Below, piece by piece: positions 12,388 through 22,471 of a DNA stretch of 64,000 nucleotides. Positions within the stretch are counted from its first letter, which is position 1, and each line of letters opens with the position of its first letter. Made by a program: the position numbers and the translations under genes. The notes under the pieces are model-generated. The model ran no database searches. It was not told where the DNA came from and saw only the letters and a program-made list of their open reading frames with translations. The stretch spans positions 838,001-902,000 of the forward strand of contig NW_025813482.1 of assembly GCF_021976095.1 (NCBI RefSeq), given 5' to 3'. Source of the DNA: Xenia sp. Carnegie-2017. Taxonomy: Eukaryota; Cnidaria; Anthozoa; Malacalcyonacea; Xeniidae.

Positions 12388-12738
12388 TTAATAACGAACT
12401 AAAAACATTTTATTTTTCGCATTTTCGGTTTCCTCTGCCTTCCGCTGTCCTACATCTCCACTGTCCGCGTCCGCCATCCGTTCTCGCTTTTTATCTACAC
12501 TCATTCATGTTTATGTATTTTTCAAGGATTAGAACATCCGTTTTATGCACGAACGATTGTATTTGAAACTTAGGAGTGCCACCCACGTCAACGGATGTTT
12601 TAATTCTTACAAAATACAAGAACGTGAATGCAAATAGCGTATACAACGGGTCATCCAAGATATTTGCTCTTTATTTGGGAAACACGAAACACGGTTTTAT
12701 TTGTATATGTTACAGTACACAACTATTAAAAAGGCAAA

Positions 12739-14103
12739 ATGGACATGATAAATCAGTTTGACGTAATTGTAATTGGTGGAGGTCCAATAGGTCTAGCAGC
12801 AGCTTACCAATGTGCTGTTAAACAAGATAAACGTGTTGTTCTTCTAGAGAAGTTTGACGAATTTGCCAATGCTTATGGTTCAAGTCCTGGGTACAGCCGT
12901 CAATTTCGCTACTGTTATTCTGAAATGAATATTTGCGAATTGGCTCTCAAAACATACGACATGTGGCAAGACCTTATGAAAGATATGGACAACATGACAC
13001 TCTTGCAAGAAACTGGTTGCTTTTGGTTTGGTGATTCCAACGCTAAGACAAGCGAAGGAAATATAGATGAAGCAATAGAAAATCTTGAAAAACTTAATCT
13101 CAAGGTTCCATGTGACTATAGAGTGCTAGATGGGAAACATGTGATTATAAATGATCCGCAATTTAAATTCGTCTCAAGTGCCGTAAAGAACATCGAGAAA
13201 GCAAAAGGTCTGTTTACCACGAAAGGTGGAACCATCAATGTTCCAAGTGTAGTTAATTGCTACGTAGAGGCTTTAAATAAATCAAAATTTGCCACACTTC
13301 ATAAGCGAGCACAGATTACTAAAATAGATTACACCAACGACAATTATGTGGAAGTGTGGGCCACCGTCCAAAACACCGAAAGGAGATTTCGCTGTACAAA
13401 GATCATTCTTACACCAGGTATCTATGTAAATGACTTACTGAACATCATCTTCCCTCCATTTGAATACGAAATTAACCTAGCTATTTACATCTGGTGCTCC
13501 ACATACTTCACCAAGAAACTGGACTGCCCTTCGGGGAATGATCCAACAAATTGGCCAGTTTGGTATTTCTTTGGTCCAAATCCCGATAAAAAGGATGCTG
13601 AAAAACCGACAGATTACAAAGACTATTATGGTTTTCCCTGTGAACCTGATAACTCAGAGAATATAAGAGTTTGTCCAGCGTTCACATCAGAAACACAGTT
13701 TATCTTTTACGATTATCCTCCCTCAATTTGCGAAAGACCACTGGATGAACATGCTTTGAATTTCACCAGTAAGTTCGTAGAAGAAGCTATGCCTGACTTG
13801 AATCAAGAACGAAAGAAAGAACATGATACAGTTTGTCTGGCTGGTTTTGCTGAGCTAGTCGAAAGTAAACCAATTGACAAAAGTGCAGGATTCGTATTGG
13901 ACTTTCTGAAACCTGATCTAAAACGTATCGTCCTTTTTACCGGCGGTTGGGCTATGAAATTTGTGCCAATGTTTGGAAAGATACTAGCTGATCTTGCTAT
14001 TCAGGGGAAGACTGAGTACCAAGACCTTATAGACCCAATGAATATTAACCGAGGGATATTGAAGAAGAAAGAAGGTGTGAAGAATCAGAAAAAAAATGAA
14101 TAG
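12739..14103 (+). CDS. FAD-dependent amine/amino-acid oxidase, DAO family (sarcosine oxidase/PIPOX-like)
   Basis: This is a single uninterrupted exon of 454 codons. Residues 9-18 carry the dinucleotide-binding motif VIVIGGGPIG, with Glu37 at the end of the second strand for the FAD ribose. The C-terminal block IVLFTGGWAMKFVPMFGKIL (about 396-415) is the FAD-binding end of the DAO fold; monomeric sarcosine oxidases usually have GHGFK where this protein has GWAMK. Cys366 (TVCLAGF) falls where covalently flavinylated sarcosine oxidases have their FAD-linking cysteine. The expected reaction is oxidation of an N-methyl or secondary amino acid with release of H2O2; the substrate cannot be read. No signal peptide or peroxisomal tripeptide is seen, and the tail is lysine-rich (ending KNQKKNE). 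Start chosen as the first ATG; a second lies two codons later. Lack of introns beside intron-rich neighbours hints at retroposition or horizontal transfer. Confidence 0.9.
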   Translation: MDMINQFDVIVIGGGPIGLAAAYQCAVKQDKRVVLLEKFDEFANAYGSSPGYSRQFRYCYSEMNICELALKTYDMWQDLMKDMDNMTLLQETGCFWFGDSNAKTSEGNIDEAIENLEKLNLKVPCDYRVLDGKHVIINDPQFKFVSSAVKNIEKAKGLFTTKGGTINVPSVVNCYVEALNKSKFATLHKRAQITKIDYTNDNYVEVWATVQNTERRFRCTKIILTPGIYVNDLLNIIFPPFEYEINLAIYIWCSTYFTKKLDCPSGNDPTNWPVWYFFGPNPDKKDAEKPTDYKDYYGFPCEPDNSENIRVCPAFTSETQFIFYDYPPSICERPLDEHALNFTSKFVEEAMPDLNQERKKEHDTVCLAGFAELVESKPIDKSAGFVLDFLKPDLKRIVLFTGGWAMKFVPMFGKILADLAIQGKTEYQDLIDPMNINRGILKKKEGVKNQKKNE

Positions 14104-16747
14104 TTTCTTGCAAAATTGCAATTTTTCAGAATGATTTAGTTTTAGGTTGCATTTTCATAAAAAAATCGAATGTTTGAAATATGCTCATCACAATGAAATT
14201 TAGTAGCGCTTTCAAATTCACAAGGAGCACAATGTATTCCAAAATTTAGAAAATAATTATGAATATTTTTTACTTAAAAATATATGTGTTATGAGCGACT
14301 TAATTTGAGTTTTGTGTGTGCTTGTGCATGCTTCAGTGAATCAGTTTTCTGTACTATCAATTTGCTCAGCTACACTATTAAGGCGGAAATACATTAAAAA
14401 ATTTATACGTAGACAAATTAGTAAATTTAAATCGTAGCCTCCCTCAAGTTGAAATTTGTGGCGCACTCTCTAAACTAAAATTATCAAACATGTTAGATAT
14501 TTGTCTTTCAGCGTAAAATGAAACATAATTTACATAATATATTGGCGCATGTGACGTAAAGTTTGTTGTGCTATTGGGCAACTATGATAATACGCAAATA
14601 AAATCAAACTCTGTCTTCGAGTGGCCCACTAGAATAGCCCGAGTAAGTATGTAATAGCCTTGTGATAGGGGTCTTTTTAAAAATTTTCCATTTTTATTAA
14701 CAGATGCCGCGATTCAGTAATTATTTCAGCCAACGTGTCTGCTAACTTCTGACGTAAACACGAAGCAAGGCAGGCTTTTACATACGATAAGAAAATAGTC
14801 TATCACAAAAACGACTAAAGTCTTAGATTACGGCTATGATTAGGGTTAGACTATAGAGAATTGCCTGAGATACTTTAGTGTGTGCATGCAGCCAGCGCAA
14901 ATGGCATATACAATTATATACTTGTTCTATATTTTTCTTGGTATGGACGCTTGTTATTCGTTAGAAATCGTCTCTAAATGTATACAACTATTTTTCATTA
15001 AATAATGAGTTATTAAATTTATTACATTGGAGCAGCTCGACAGGATACAACAAACAGTGACGGAACTCACAATAATACATTAATAACCCGTTGTGTTTGT
15101 CTTGTTTACTGGGATGGAAACAGACCAGTTTGGCAGGTTTTACATGAAAAATGACTTCCTGTGATAAGGAAATTTTAATTCAAAAAACATGGTAAGGAAA
15201 ATTAATTTTTCGTCGTATTTGAAGGGGTAGTGCTGTATCATTTTATCACAGTATTTTGTATTGTAAAAAACCTCAATTTTTGCTTGCAGAAGTCAACAAT
15301 AATAACTAAATATAATGAGCAGCGTTTACATACGAGATCATTGTTTTCTGTTCTATATTCAATTCAATGAAGTCTTTATTAAAAATCATCGGGGCATTGT
15401 GGAAACACTGCTTACGGATATAAATCATTATAAATGAGAAAGTCATCTGAGTGTGTCATTTACGTTGAGGAAGCAAGCTGAACGTTCTATTTACCATTTA
15501 CCAGTACTGTAGCGTATAAGGTAAGTTCATTTGTTTAGTTTATTTGTACCACGTCCATAGTTTGATTTAAAAAACGTTTTGCCCACATCCATAAGCCTTC
15601 CCCTGTGTGAAGGGAAGGTTATTAAAGTAAGTAAGAAAAGCAATATTAGGTCAGGTTTATAAATAATTTTCATCTTAAATTGCTACGGGCACTGTCAGTG
15701 CTGGACGACAAAATCTGCTATTAAATTCAAGTGCAAGTTACAAGATTTTTCACAGCTGTATTTATTGCGAAGATGGTTTTCACTCAAATTAGTTTACATT
15801 GTAAACACCTTCAACACATTAAAATACAAAGAAATATATGAACGTCAACATTTGCCCTTTAGCAATCCACCCCCCCCCCCACCCCCTCTCACAAGTCGTC
15901 AACATTTATAGTCTGCTATTTTGATTCAATATATGATTAAAGTTTTTTTGTGTACTTGTAAAAGTGCCATCAAGTCTTCACTGCTGCCACGCACAGCAAT
16001 TGACTTCTATGAAAACTATAGCGGCTATCTCAACCATACCTTATATGGGATAAGTGTGCTCCTTTGCTCGGAAGAAACGAAATCACGCGCTCTGAGAGCA
16101 GACGGTCAACTTCCGGCCTAAATATCTCCCGTGCTTTACATCTTATGTATTTGATTTATAAATTTTAAAGATGGATTCATTGCCATTTTGAATGAAAAAA
16201 ATTTTTTGAGATGAGAATTATATCTTCAAGAATTAGTAAAATATGTTCAATGCTTCGTTCATTGAACCGACAAATCGAACGCTGTTTTATGTTTACATAC
16301 GTAGAATCAGACAATGTATTACTGTAGTTTTGTAGCCTCTACGATTATTAATAACATTTTGAAAGGACCTTACAAACATTCCAAAGGTCCCAATTTGAAC
16401 TATGTTGTCCCGGTGTCCCGATTTTCATTTTATTGTCCCGTTTTCTCCGAGTATTCAATGCTTGTATTTTTCAAAATTAAGTTATTGTAACAAATATACT
16501 TTGTTCAAAACATAGTAAGGAATTGAGTTCGTCGATATTTAATGTTATTCACGTGAATATATGTGATATTATATTGATGATTTTGTATTTAACTTTAGTG
16601 TTTGAAAACTATACAGTTTTTCTAGCATCTGCTCTGAATTTTTTTTTAATTCGAATTGAATCTAGCCAATATTCACGCTATCCCAAATAAACAGAGCATC
16701 AGCGATAAAGGAACAGCATTTATACCCTCTAGAGAGGCATTTGTTTG
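14104..16747. other. gene-free intergenic stretch
   Basis: No supported gene is present. A C-rich run (about 15869-15890) and A/T-rich low-complexity DNA are the only visible features. Confidence 0.55.
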
Positions 16748-16994
16748 TTAAAGTGCTACTGATTTTTTTCTATAATCAAATAGTTCTATCTTTCCTGATT
16801 ACTTTGGTATAATTTTTATGCATATTGAAGCACGGGATCATCAATAAATTTTTGCTCAAAGTTGGGTTACGCGTGCGAATTTTTACTACTGAAATATTAT
16901 ACGGATGTGACGTAATTAAAAGGACGGAAGTCGAAGTATGAGCATTGATTTACTAGTATTTTGTTAGATTTTTAACACATATACACAATAAAAT

Positions 16995-17951
16995 ATGAGT
17001 TCTTCAAGCAGTGAAAGCGAGCGCAGTTCGGATACTGAAAACTCAAATATGGCAAATGAAAATTTACTTTCGAATTCCGGCGATGAGGATACAATTGTGG
17101 CTAATTCAGTTGTAAATCCTTACGAAAATGAACCTCTTGCGAACGCAGTCGGAGAGATTTTGTGTCGGTCGAAGAAGACGCAGACGGCTTAGAACCTCGA
17201 ATGTTGGAAGCGAGGTTCGAAGGAACCGTTCAGTTAGATAAGTGGTAAGTTGATAAATGTTATTAGAACTCTAGAAGAAATTAAACCATGAATTAAACAT
17301 GTTATTTTGTCCTTATGTCGTGGTGCATAAATATGATAACAAACCACTTTTTTATAGGTGTGCATGTAGCTTGTGTCGTACTCAACTGCTGACAGATGCC
17401 ATTGAATACCGTTGTTGTCAAGAGGTTGGGCCTACTTTACATAAACTGGTATTCGATGGTAGCATTGAAAAAATTAGCTGTGTTACTCTTCACGAAGAGT
17501 ACACGATTATGACACATGCTACAGTCTTGAAGAATGTTGGCTCACTTCTAAGAGACCAAGATGGAAGGTCATACAAGCGTCGTAGAATACATGAAAATGA
17601 GTTAGTACATTTTGATTTCTAATTTTGTTTTGTAACGAATGATTAATATCTTGCCATGTATCTCTACTTTTACCTTTATGTGGTTCATTATTGTGCTGTG
17701 ATGCTTCACAATTTTGTTGTGTGAAGTCAAAATAAATAATCAAATAGAAATTACTATTTTGAATTTCTCATAGATACTTGAGAGCAGTTGCATACCGTTG
17801 GGTCATTCGATGGCTATGTGGATGCCTTGGTTGGGAAAATTCTAGACCATTACCTGCATGTATCTACACAGACATCCGAAAACGATTTCCATTACGAAAT
17901 CCCCTAGGCCAAGAACATGCTGGCTACAAGTCAGCACAGGAAAGAAACTGA
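16995..17951 (+). CDS. P2X7 C-terminal (ballast)-like protein in Kolobok copy 2
   Basis: Three exons are supported: 16995-17244, 17358-17600 and 17774-17951, joined at GTAAGT and GTTAGT donors and AG acceptors with frame kept. The N-terminus is Ser/Glu-rich (MSSSSSESERSSDTEN) and is followed by an acidic segment and EPRMLEARFEGTVQLDKW. The cysteine clusters WCACSLC and YRCCQE and the closing motif AYRWVIRWLCG...LPACIYTDIRKRFP match the P2X7 intracellular domain family. A one-base frameshift near 17150-17165 separates the first half of exon 1 from the second, so this copy is nearly but not fully intact. The stop lies 66 bases from the stop of the convergent transposase gene. No transmembrane part is present. 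Function unknown; a DNA- or metal-binding accessory role is only a guess. Confidence 0.75.
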
Positions 17952-18016
17952 TAGAAGTAGAAAACATTTTTTGTAGCATAGTATATTATTTTATAACTAA
18001 CTTTAAAGTTGGCCTG

Positions 18017-19023
18017 CTAAGAATATTTGTCAAGTAATTCTTGTGGACAATGACTTTTTGGATGTCCTTTCATTGGCTGTCCACAATTTTTGCATAAGCG
18101 CGTTTTTGGATCTGAAGGACCTGTTGAAGCAGCTTGTTTTTCTTTGTCTAAACCTTTTGCTTGCAGTACATCTTGCTGTTGATCTATAAATAACAATTTA
18201 ATGTGTTTACTTTTAGAATGCACTGGCCATACCTATTATACATGGTAGCATGAACAACTTACATGTGGGAAACAATGGTGTTGAAGATAGTTGTTTCCTA
18301 TCCAAATGCCGTTGGATTGCCTCAGTTTTGGAAATTCGATCCAAGAACGTTTTGTTTAAGGCTTCTGGGACTTTTTCCTTATACTTCTTAAATATGTTGT
18401 CCATGGATTCCTCACAACTAAGAACCATGACATTTTTGATTTCATTAACATAGTCTGGAAAAATGACAAGTGGTTAGATGTGTAAGTCAAGAGTACCAAT
18501 GCATACATGCTAAACTTACAATATGATGGTGCTGAAGAAACAGTTCTTACTACTTCATCCCCTGATTTAAATTTTGGGTATGTCACAGAATAATATGGTG
18601 TTCCATTTTTTGTTTTTTTTGGCTGTCTGTGAAGGTTTTCATTGAAATGAAGTACTGCCAGTACGTGCCTAAACAGAACAAACCATTTACTATGTAATTT
18701 TTTTTCTTTACTAGGAACAAGTAAAAAAGCCTTGGCAGATAGAGAACAGTGATTACAAGTTACCTGCAATATGTACCAAGCCAAGAAAAGTGGGTCATCT
18801 TTGGATGCCAACCATTTAATGTTGAATGAAAACCTTCGAATCTAACAAATCTTCCTAACAAATTCTGTCCATTTACTCAGCCTCTCCTTGTCATTCATGG
18901 GAAACGATGTACTGAGGCACCCTCTGTGTGTTGACTGTTTGTACAACTTTTTCCGTTGGGCCAACCAGCAACACAATATTGTCCTCCTCGACGATTTTTT
19001 GCAGAATTTTGCCTACTCGCCAT
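18017..19023 (-). pseudogene. THAP transposase, internally deleted, Kolobok copy 2
   Basis: The start at 19023 begins MASRQNSAKNRRGG, followed by a THAP finger (YCVAGWPNGKSC...VHRFP, then after a one-base shift MNDKERLSKWTEFVRK). The THAP exon then runs straight into FEGFHSTLNGWHPKM near 18840, an exon that in copy 1 comes about 2.9 kb later, so the central DDE exons are gone. Remaining exons: about 18765-18840, 18520-18668 (HVLAVLHFNENLHRQ...YPKFKSGDE), 18262-18455 (EIKNVMVLSCEESMDNIF...) and 18017-18185, which ends with a zinc-knuckle-like CKNCGQPMKGHPKSHC and KYS. The tail matches the CGQPM...KNYS tail of copy 1. It cannot encode an active transposase but could encode a THAP DNA-binding protein. 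Confidence 0.8.
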
Positions 19024-19117
19024 ATTTTAACTTGCGGTGTATCGTTACGTTTGACTAACTTAATAAAAAATATTCTCCTTATATTATGTGCGTTGTGATA
19101 ATATTGCATGGGTTTTA

Positions 19118-19380
19118 AAACCACAGACTACGTCAAGGATGCGACACCCATATGATAAGAATGATAAGTCTAATCCAGAAGTTTATAAAAGTAGTATACA
19201 TTGGATGATTGGAAATACGCGCGTTACAGTTAGTTTCTGATAACATTGCGTGTGTGTTAAAACCGCAGACTTCGTCAAGGATGCGGCACCCAGTTTATTG
19301 AGAAATATAAGTTAATTCAAGAAGTTTATAAAACTCTAATCGATTGTAAATGTTGCTTACCTATGCGTGTTGCTCATTTG
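19118..19380. repeat. two diverged tandem copies of a ~140-bp unit
   Basis: Each unit contains TTAAAACC(A/G)CAGACT, then CGTCAAGGATGCG(A/G)CACCC, then AGAAGTTTATAAAA. The first lies at about 19118-19257 and the second at 19258-19380. They sit between the THAP gene start and the transposon right end, so they duplicate the transposase promoter or subterminal region. Copy 1 lacks this pair. Confidence 0.7.
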
Positions 19381-19507
19381 TCACTAAATATACGCAATTT
19401 TTGCGAAGAGAAGTTATAAAATATGTAAAATTCCAGTTGGAAATATGCTTGTTCGTATATAATTTTTATATACTGAGAGCTTTAAAATTGAACTTCCGTC
19501 CTTTAAA

Positions 19508-19515
19508 TGACGTCA
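19508..19515. promoter_or_regulatory. TGACGTCA inside the right end of Kolobok copy 2
   Basis: A perfect CRE/ATF-type octamer lies in the inner inverted repeat of the transposon, mirrored by TGACGTAA at 16908-16915 near the left end. Both of the element's genes read inward from these sites, so each could serve as a promoter site. Confidence 0.4.
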
Positions 19516-19693
19516 CGCACTCAAAGTCAAATTCGCATCAAAACAAGCAAATATGCCATGTTTGAACGCAAAGTTCGATGCGTTCCCATCGACTAAATTC
19601 AGTGGGCGATAGCTCAAAATGATCAGTAAAATACAGAGAAAACGTTTGTATCGAAAAACGAAATATGAAAATTTCACTTCAGTAGCACTTTAA

Positions 19694-20058
19694 GTAGGGG
19701 TGTGCACCGGTTTGAGAACTTAGAGATTGGAATGTCTGCTTATTGCCGATGATTCTGTCTGTGCCGACTACAATTGAATGATTTTTAATCTTTGAACGTG
19801 GAGTCATCGCAAGTAGCTAGTATTTCATTGTATTCGCTGTCCATGGCTAGACTCGCATCATGCGTTTATGGGTTTGTTATTTTTGACGTTTTCTTAACTC
19901 TTCGCACAATGAAATCCGAAATGTTTGCATTGGTCACTTGTAATGTGTAAAGCTCTCAAACGTTAAGAGCTTCAACAGTATTTGTAATTGACACAAAACT
20001 TTAATTTTTCATAAAATTTTATGAAAAATTTTATGGAAAAGTAACAAGTGTCGTTTAA
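19694..20058. other. gene-free stretch between elements
   Basis: Nothing recognisable was found apart from a short A/T palindrome near 20015-20036 (ATAAAATTTTATGAAAAATTTTAT). Confidence 0.5.
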
Positions 20059-21131
20059 CATTCGCGTTGAAGCGCTGAGTGCGAGAAATTTTTCACGATA
20101 TTTCTGTATCTGAAACGTGGCGTTTCCTTGTCGTTTACGGCATGTTTTAGTCGTGGAATTCGCACCTTATAAAGAAAATATGTCAACGTTGGACAAACCC
20201 ATTAAACAAATTTTCTATGGAAAAACAATGTCTTTGCATGTTTGTGTAACACGTTATTTTCTACTTTTACACTTTTTGGAGACAATGACCATTCGTAGAG
20301 AAAATTTATTATGGAGAAAAGGTTCATTCAATCCAAAAAATAAATTGACTTGTTTAAATTTACATACAAATGATCGCTGAGACAGTTTTAAAGTTATGAA
20401 CGGAGTTGACACCAAAAAACAGGCGACTGCAATACAGAGACGATGAAAATACCTTTGTAACATGAGGGACGAATCTGACCTACAAGACGGTATACGCTGT
20501 TTAACAGCAGTACCGAATTCTGATGAGATTTTTAGAGTGTGTGTACGAATTCATGATGAGATAAGACCATGTGGGAAGCAACGCAGAGGTTCATAAGTAA
20601 CGTTGACAGAAAATATAGGAAAATCTTTCTCTTTTCTGCTACGTCCACACTTTCTTCACTGTGGTTGAACCAGGTCGAACACACTTTACAGCCTGGAAGA
20701 CAGCAGTGTATGTGTCTAAAGGAACGAACTGCGGGATTCTGTCGGCTCCGGGAAGATCGAAATCGAAATTTTACCGATTATCTTTAATTTCATGTCGCTA
20801 AACAGTGCGACACCAGGCTTTTAAATGAACGACCTTCGCGATTAATCTGCATTATAGCTGCAATAACTAGTCAAACTCCATGCAAATTTTATACGGATGG
20901 ACATTGTTGTTAAAAAATGTATAAGCAGAAAATAAACGTGTTACACAAACATGCAAAGATGTTGTTTTTCCAAGGAAAACGTGTTTAATGGGCTTGTCAA
21001 ACGTTAACATATTTTCTTTAAAGGGTGCAAATTCCAGGCCTAAAACATGCAGTAAACAACAAGGAAACGTCACGTTTCAGACATGGAAACACAGTGAAAA
21101 ATTTCTCGCACACAACGCTTGAACGCAAATG
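20059..21131. mobile_element. long inverted-repeat (foldback) element, unclassified
   Basis: The left arm (20059-20315) and right arm (20873-21131) are inverted copies of about 255 bp. Landmarks in both are CGAGAAATTTTTCAC, CTGAAACGTG(G/A)CG, GAAAATATGT(C/T)AACGTT, GACAA(A/G)CCCATTAAAC and TTTGCATGTTTGTGTAACAC. The spacer is 557 bp. No transposase and no clear target duplication were found. A fragment of the same arm recurs at about 21775-21820. Confidence 0.65.
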
Positions 21132-21177
21132 GTAGTAAGGTGTGTGTTTATTTATCTGTTGAATGAACAACATATCA

Positions 21178-21415
21178 AAATGCAGATACGGTGGACGGAT
21201 AAAATGCAGATAAAATGCGGATGCGTACCGACGGACGGACAAAAGAATAAAATGCGGATTGCGGACAAAAAGAATAAAATGCAGATTGCTTGTCTAAAAC
21301 GTTTGTTTTCATTCGATTAAAGGGGCAGGTATAAAATGCAGAACGGAATGGCGGAAAAGGAATATAATGCGGAAAATGAGATACGTAAAATGTGTAAATG
21401 GGGAAAAAGAAGCAA
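21178..21415. repeat. degenerate ATAAAATGCRGA-type repeat array
   Basis: Many imperfect copies of (GA)ATAAAATGC(A/G)GA, mixed with CGGACGGACAAAA, follow one another. Purine-rich on this strand. It looks like a decayed minisatellite; the open frames through it are by-products of the missing stops. Confidence 0.55.
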
Positions 21416-21721
21416 AAACATCTAAAATTAAAATCGAAATTAAATATTTTCAGTTCATCCACTAAGTCGTCATTATATTTTCACCATGGAATATAAAATC
21501 GCAAATAGGTTCGTCAGAAAAGGCGAACTCATAGAATACGTCTATATCTCCTAGAAAAATTATGTCACTGCCAAGGACATTACAATAAAGACAATAGTTC
21601 ATGTAGCATCTCTAATAATTTATTTTCCTATCAAGAGTGAAGTGTTGATCGATATTATAAAGCACTCACCCTGATAAAGCTGCTTTACCCTCTTCTATAG
21701 TTACCTTTTACAGGCAATTTG

Positions 21722-21857
21722 TATTAAATGTACCAACCGTTCGTTCTGCTTATACCAGTCTGCTTATTCCAGGCCTAAAATATGCAGTAAACAACAAGGA
21801 AACGTCACGTTTCAGAGACATAAATGTACCAACCGTTCGTTCTGCTTATACCAGTGG
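21722..21857. repeat. short duplication around a fragment of the foldback arm
   Basis: AATGTACCAACCGTTCGTTCTGCTTATACCAGT-type sequence occurs at about 21727-21760 and again at 21824-21857. The bases between contain CAGGCCTAAAATATGCAGTAAACAACAAGGAAACGTCACGTTT-like material, a piece of the right arm at 21030-21080. It resembles filler DNA captured at a repaired break. Confidence 0.6.
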
Positions 21858-22213
21858 CGTAACTCATTTAGGTTGATGCAGAGGTTAATTGGTGTTTAAT
21901 CAACAAACATTGCAAGCAGACTCTTTTATTCTGTTTTGAAATGATTGAGTGTTTATTACTGCATGGTGATAACTCAATGAAGAATATTATTGATTAGAAA
22001 AATAGTTGCACTTTCTTTAATGTCATTAAAATAGTATTGTCTATAGTTTTCAAGCCTTAGATTGTGTTTTTTTTTGTGAAAATTTAAGGAAACTTGCAAT
22101 TGTAAGAAATATCACCTTGAATTTATTCTTGAGTCCATCTGAAACTAAGTTTTTTTATTTCCTGCTTATTCAGACGTATTTCCTTTCGACATGTCACTGA
22201 CAAGTATCGGGCT

Positions 22214-22471
22214 TATTCCGAAAACTTGACCTCCGTCCCAATGTCTTCAGAACACGAAGAATATCACAATCACAACTTTGCGTTTCGTAAACAATTTTTA
22301 TTCTTGCTCCTAAAAAGTATCTCGCTTCTCTCCCTTGTCTCGCCCCTCTCACTTCCGTTCTCTGCTCTCTCTACTTCCGTTCCACCCATGTTTTCTATAT
22401 TGTTCCTTGTCGTCCCCAACGTACCCGAATGTACAATTGAACGCAACACAACTTTAACATAATTTGCAACA
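22214..22471 (-). repeat. 3' LTR of the BEL/Pao fossil
   Basis: Read on the - strand it begins TGTTGCAAATTATG after a purine-rich GGTGGAGGG, holds an AATAAAAATTG polyadenylation-type signal, and ends in the 51 bases that recur at 29402-29452. The other LTR survives only as that piece. Confidence 0.65.

Larger units (their letters stand above)
16752..19689. mobile_element. Kolobok-type DNA transposon, copy 2, both ends and TTAA duplication present
   Basis: TTAA at 16748-16751 and 19690-19693 flank terminal inverted repeats that start AGTGCTACTGA on both sides. A second, inner inverted pair lies at 16906-16930 and about 19491-19516 (GTGACGT...AAAGGACGGAAGT). Inside are two convergent genes: the P2X7-C-terminal-like gene (16995-17951, +) and a shortened THAP transposase (18017-19023, -). 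Length is 2,938 bp. Compared with copy 1, the middle of the transposase, including both candidate catalytic aspartates, is deleted. The element would depend on another copy for movement. Confidence 0.88.

Noticed and set aside
15869-15890. Run of cytosines as a possible structured element
   Set aside because: Simple low-complexity run with no partner or context.
21129-21462. Overlapping open frames on both strands
   Set aside because: They arise from the degenerate ATAAAATGCRGA repeat, which lacks stops in several frames.
21855-21876. CAGTGGCGTAAC, similar to a hAT terminal repeat
   Set aside because: No inverted partner or 8-bp duplication was found, and it sits at the edge of a local duplication.
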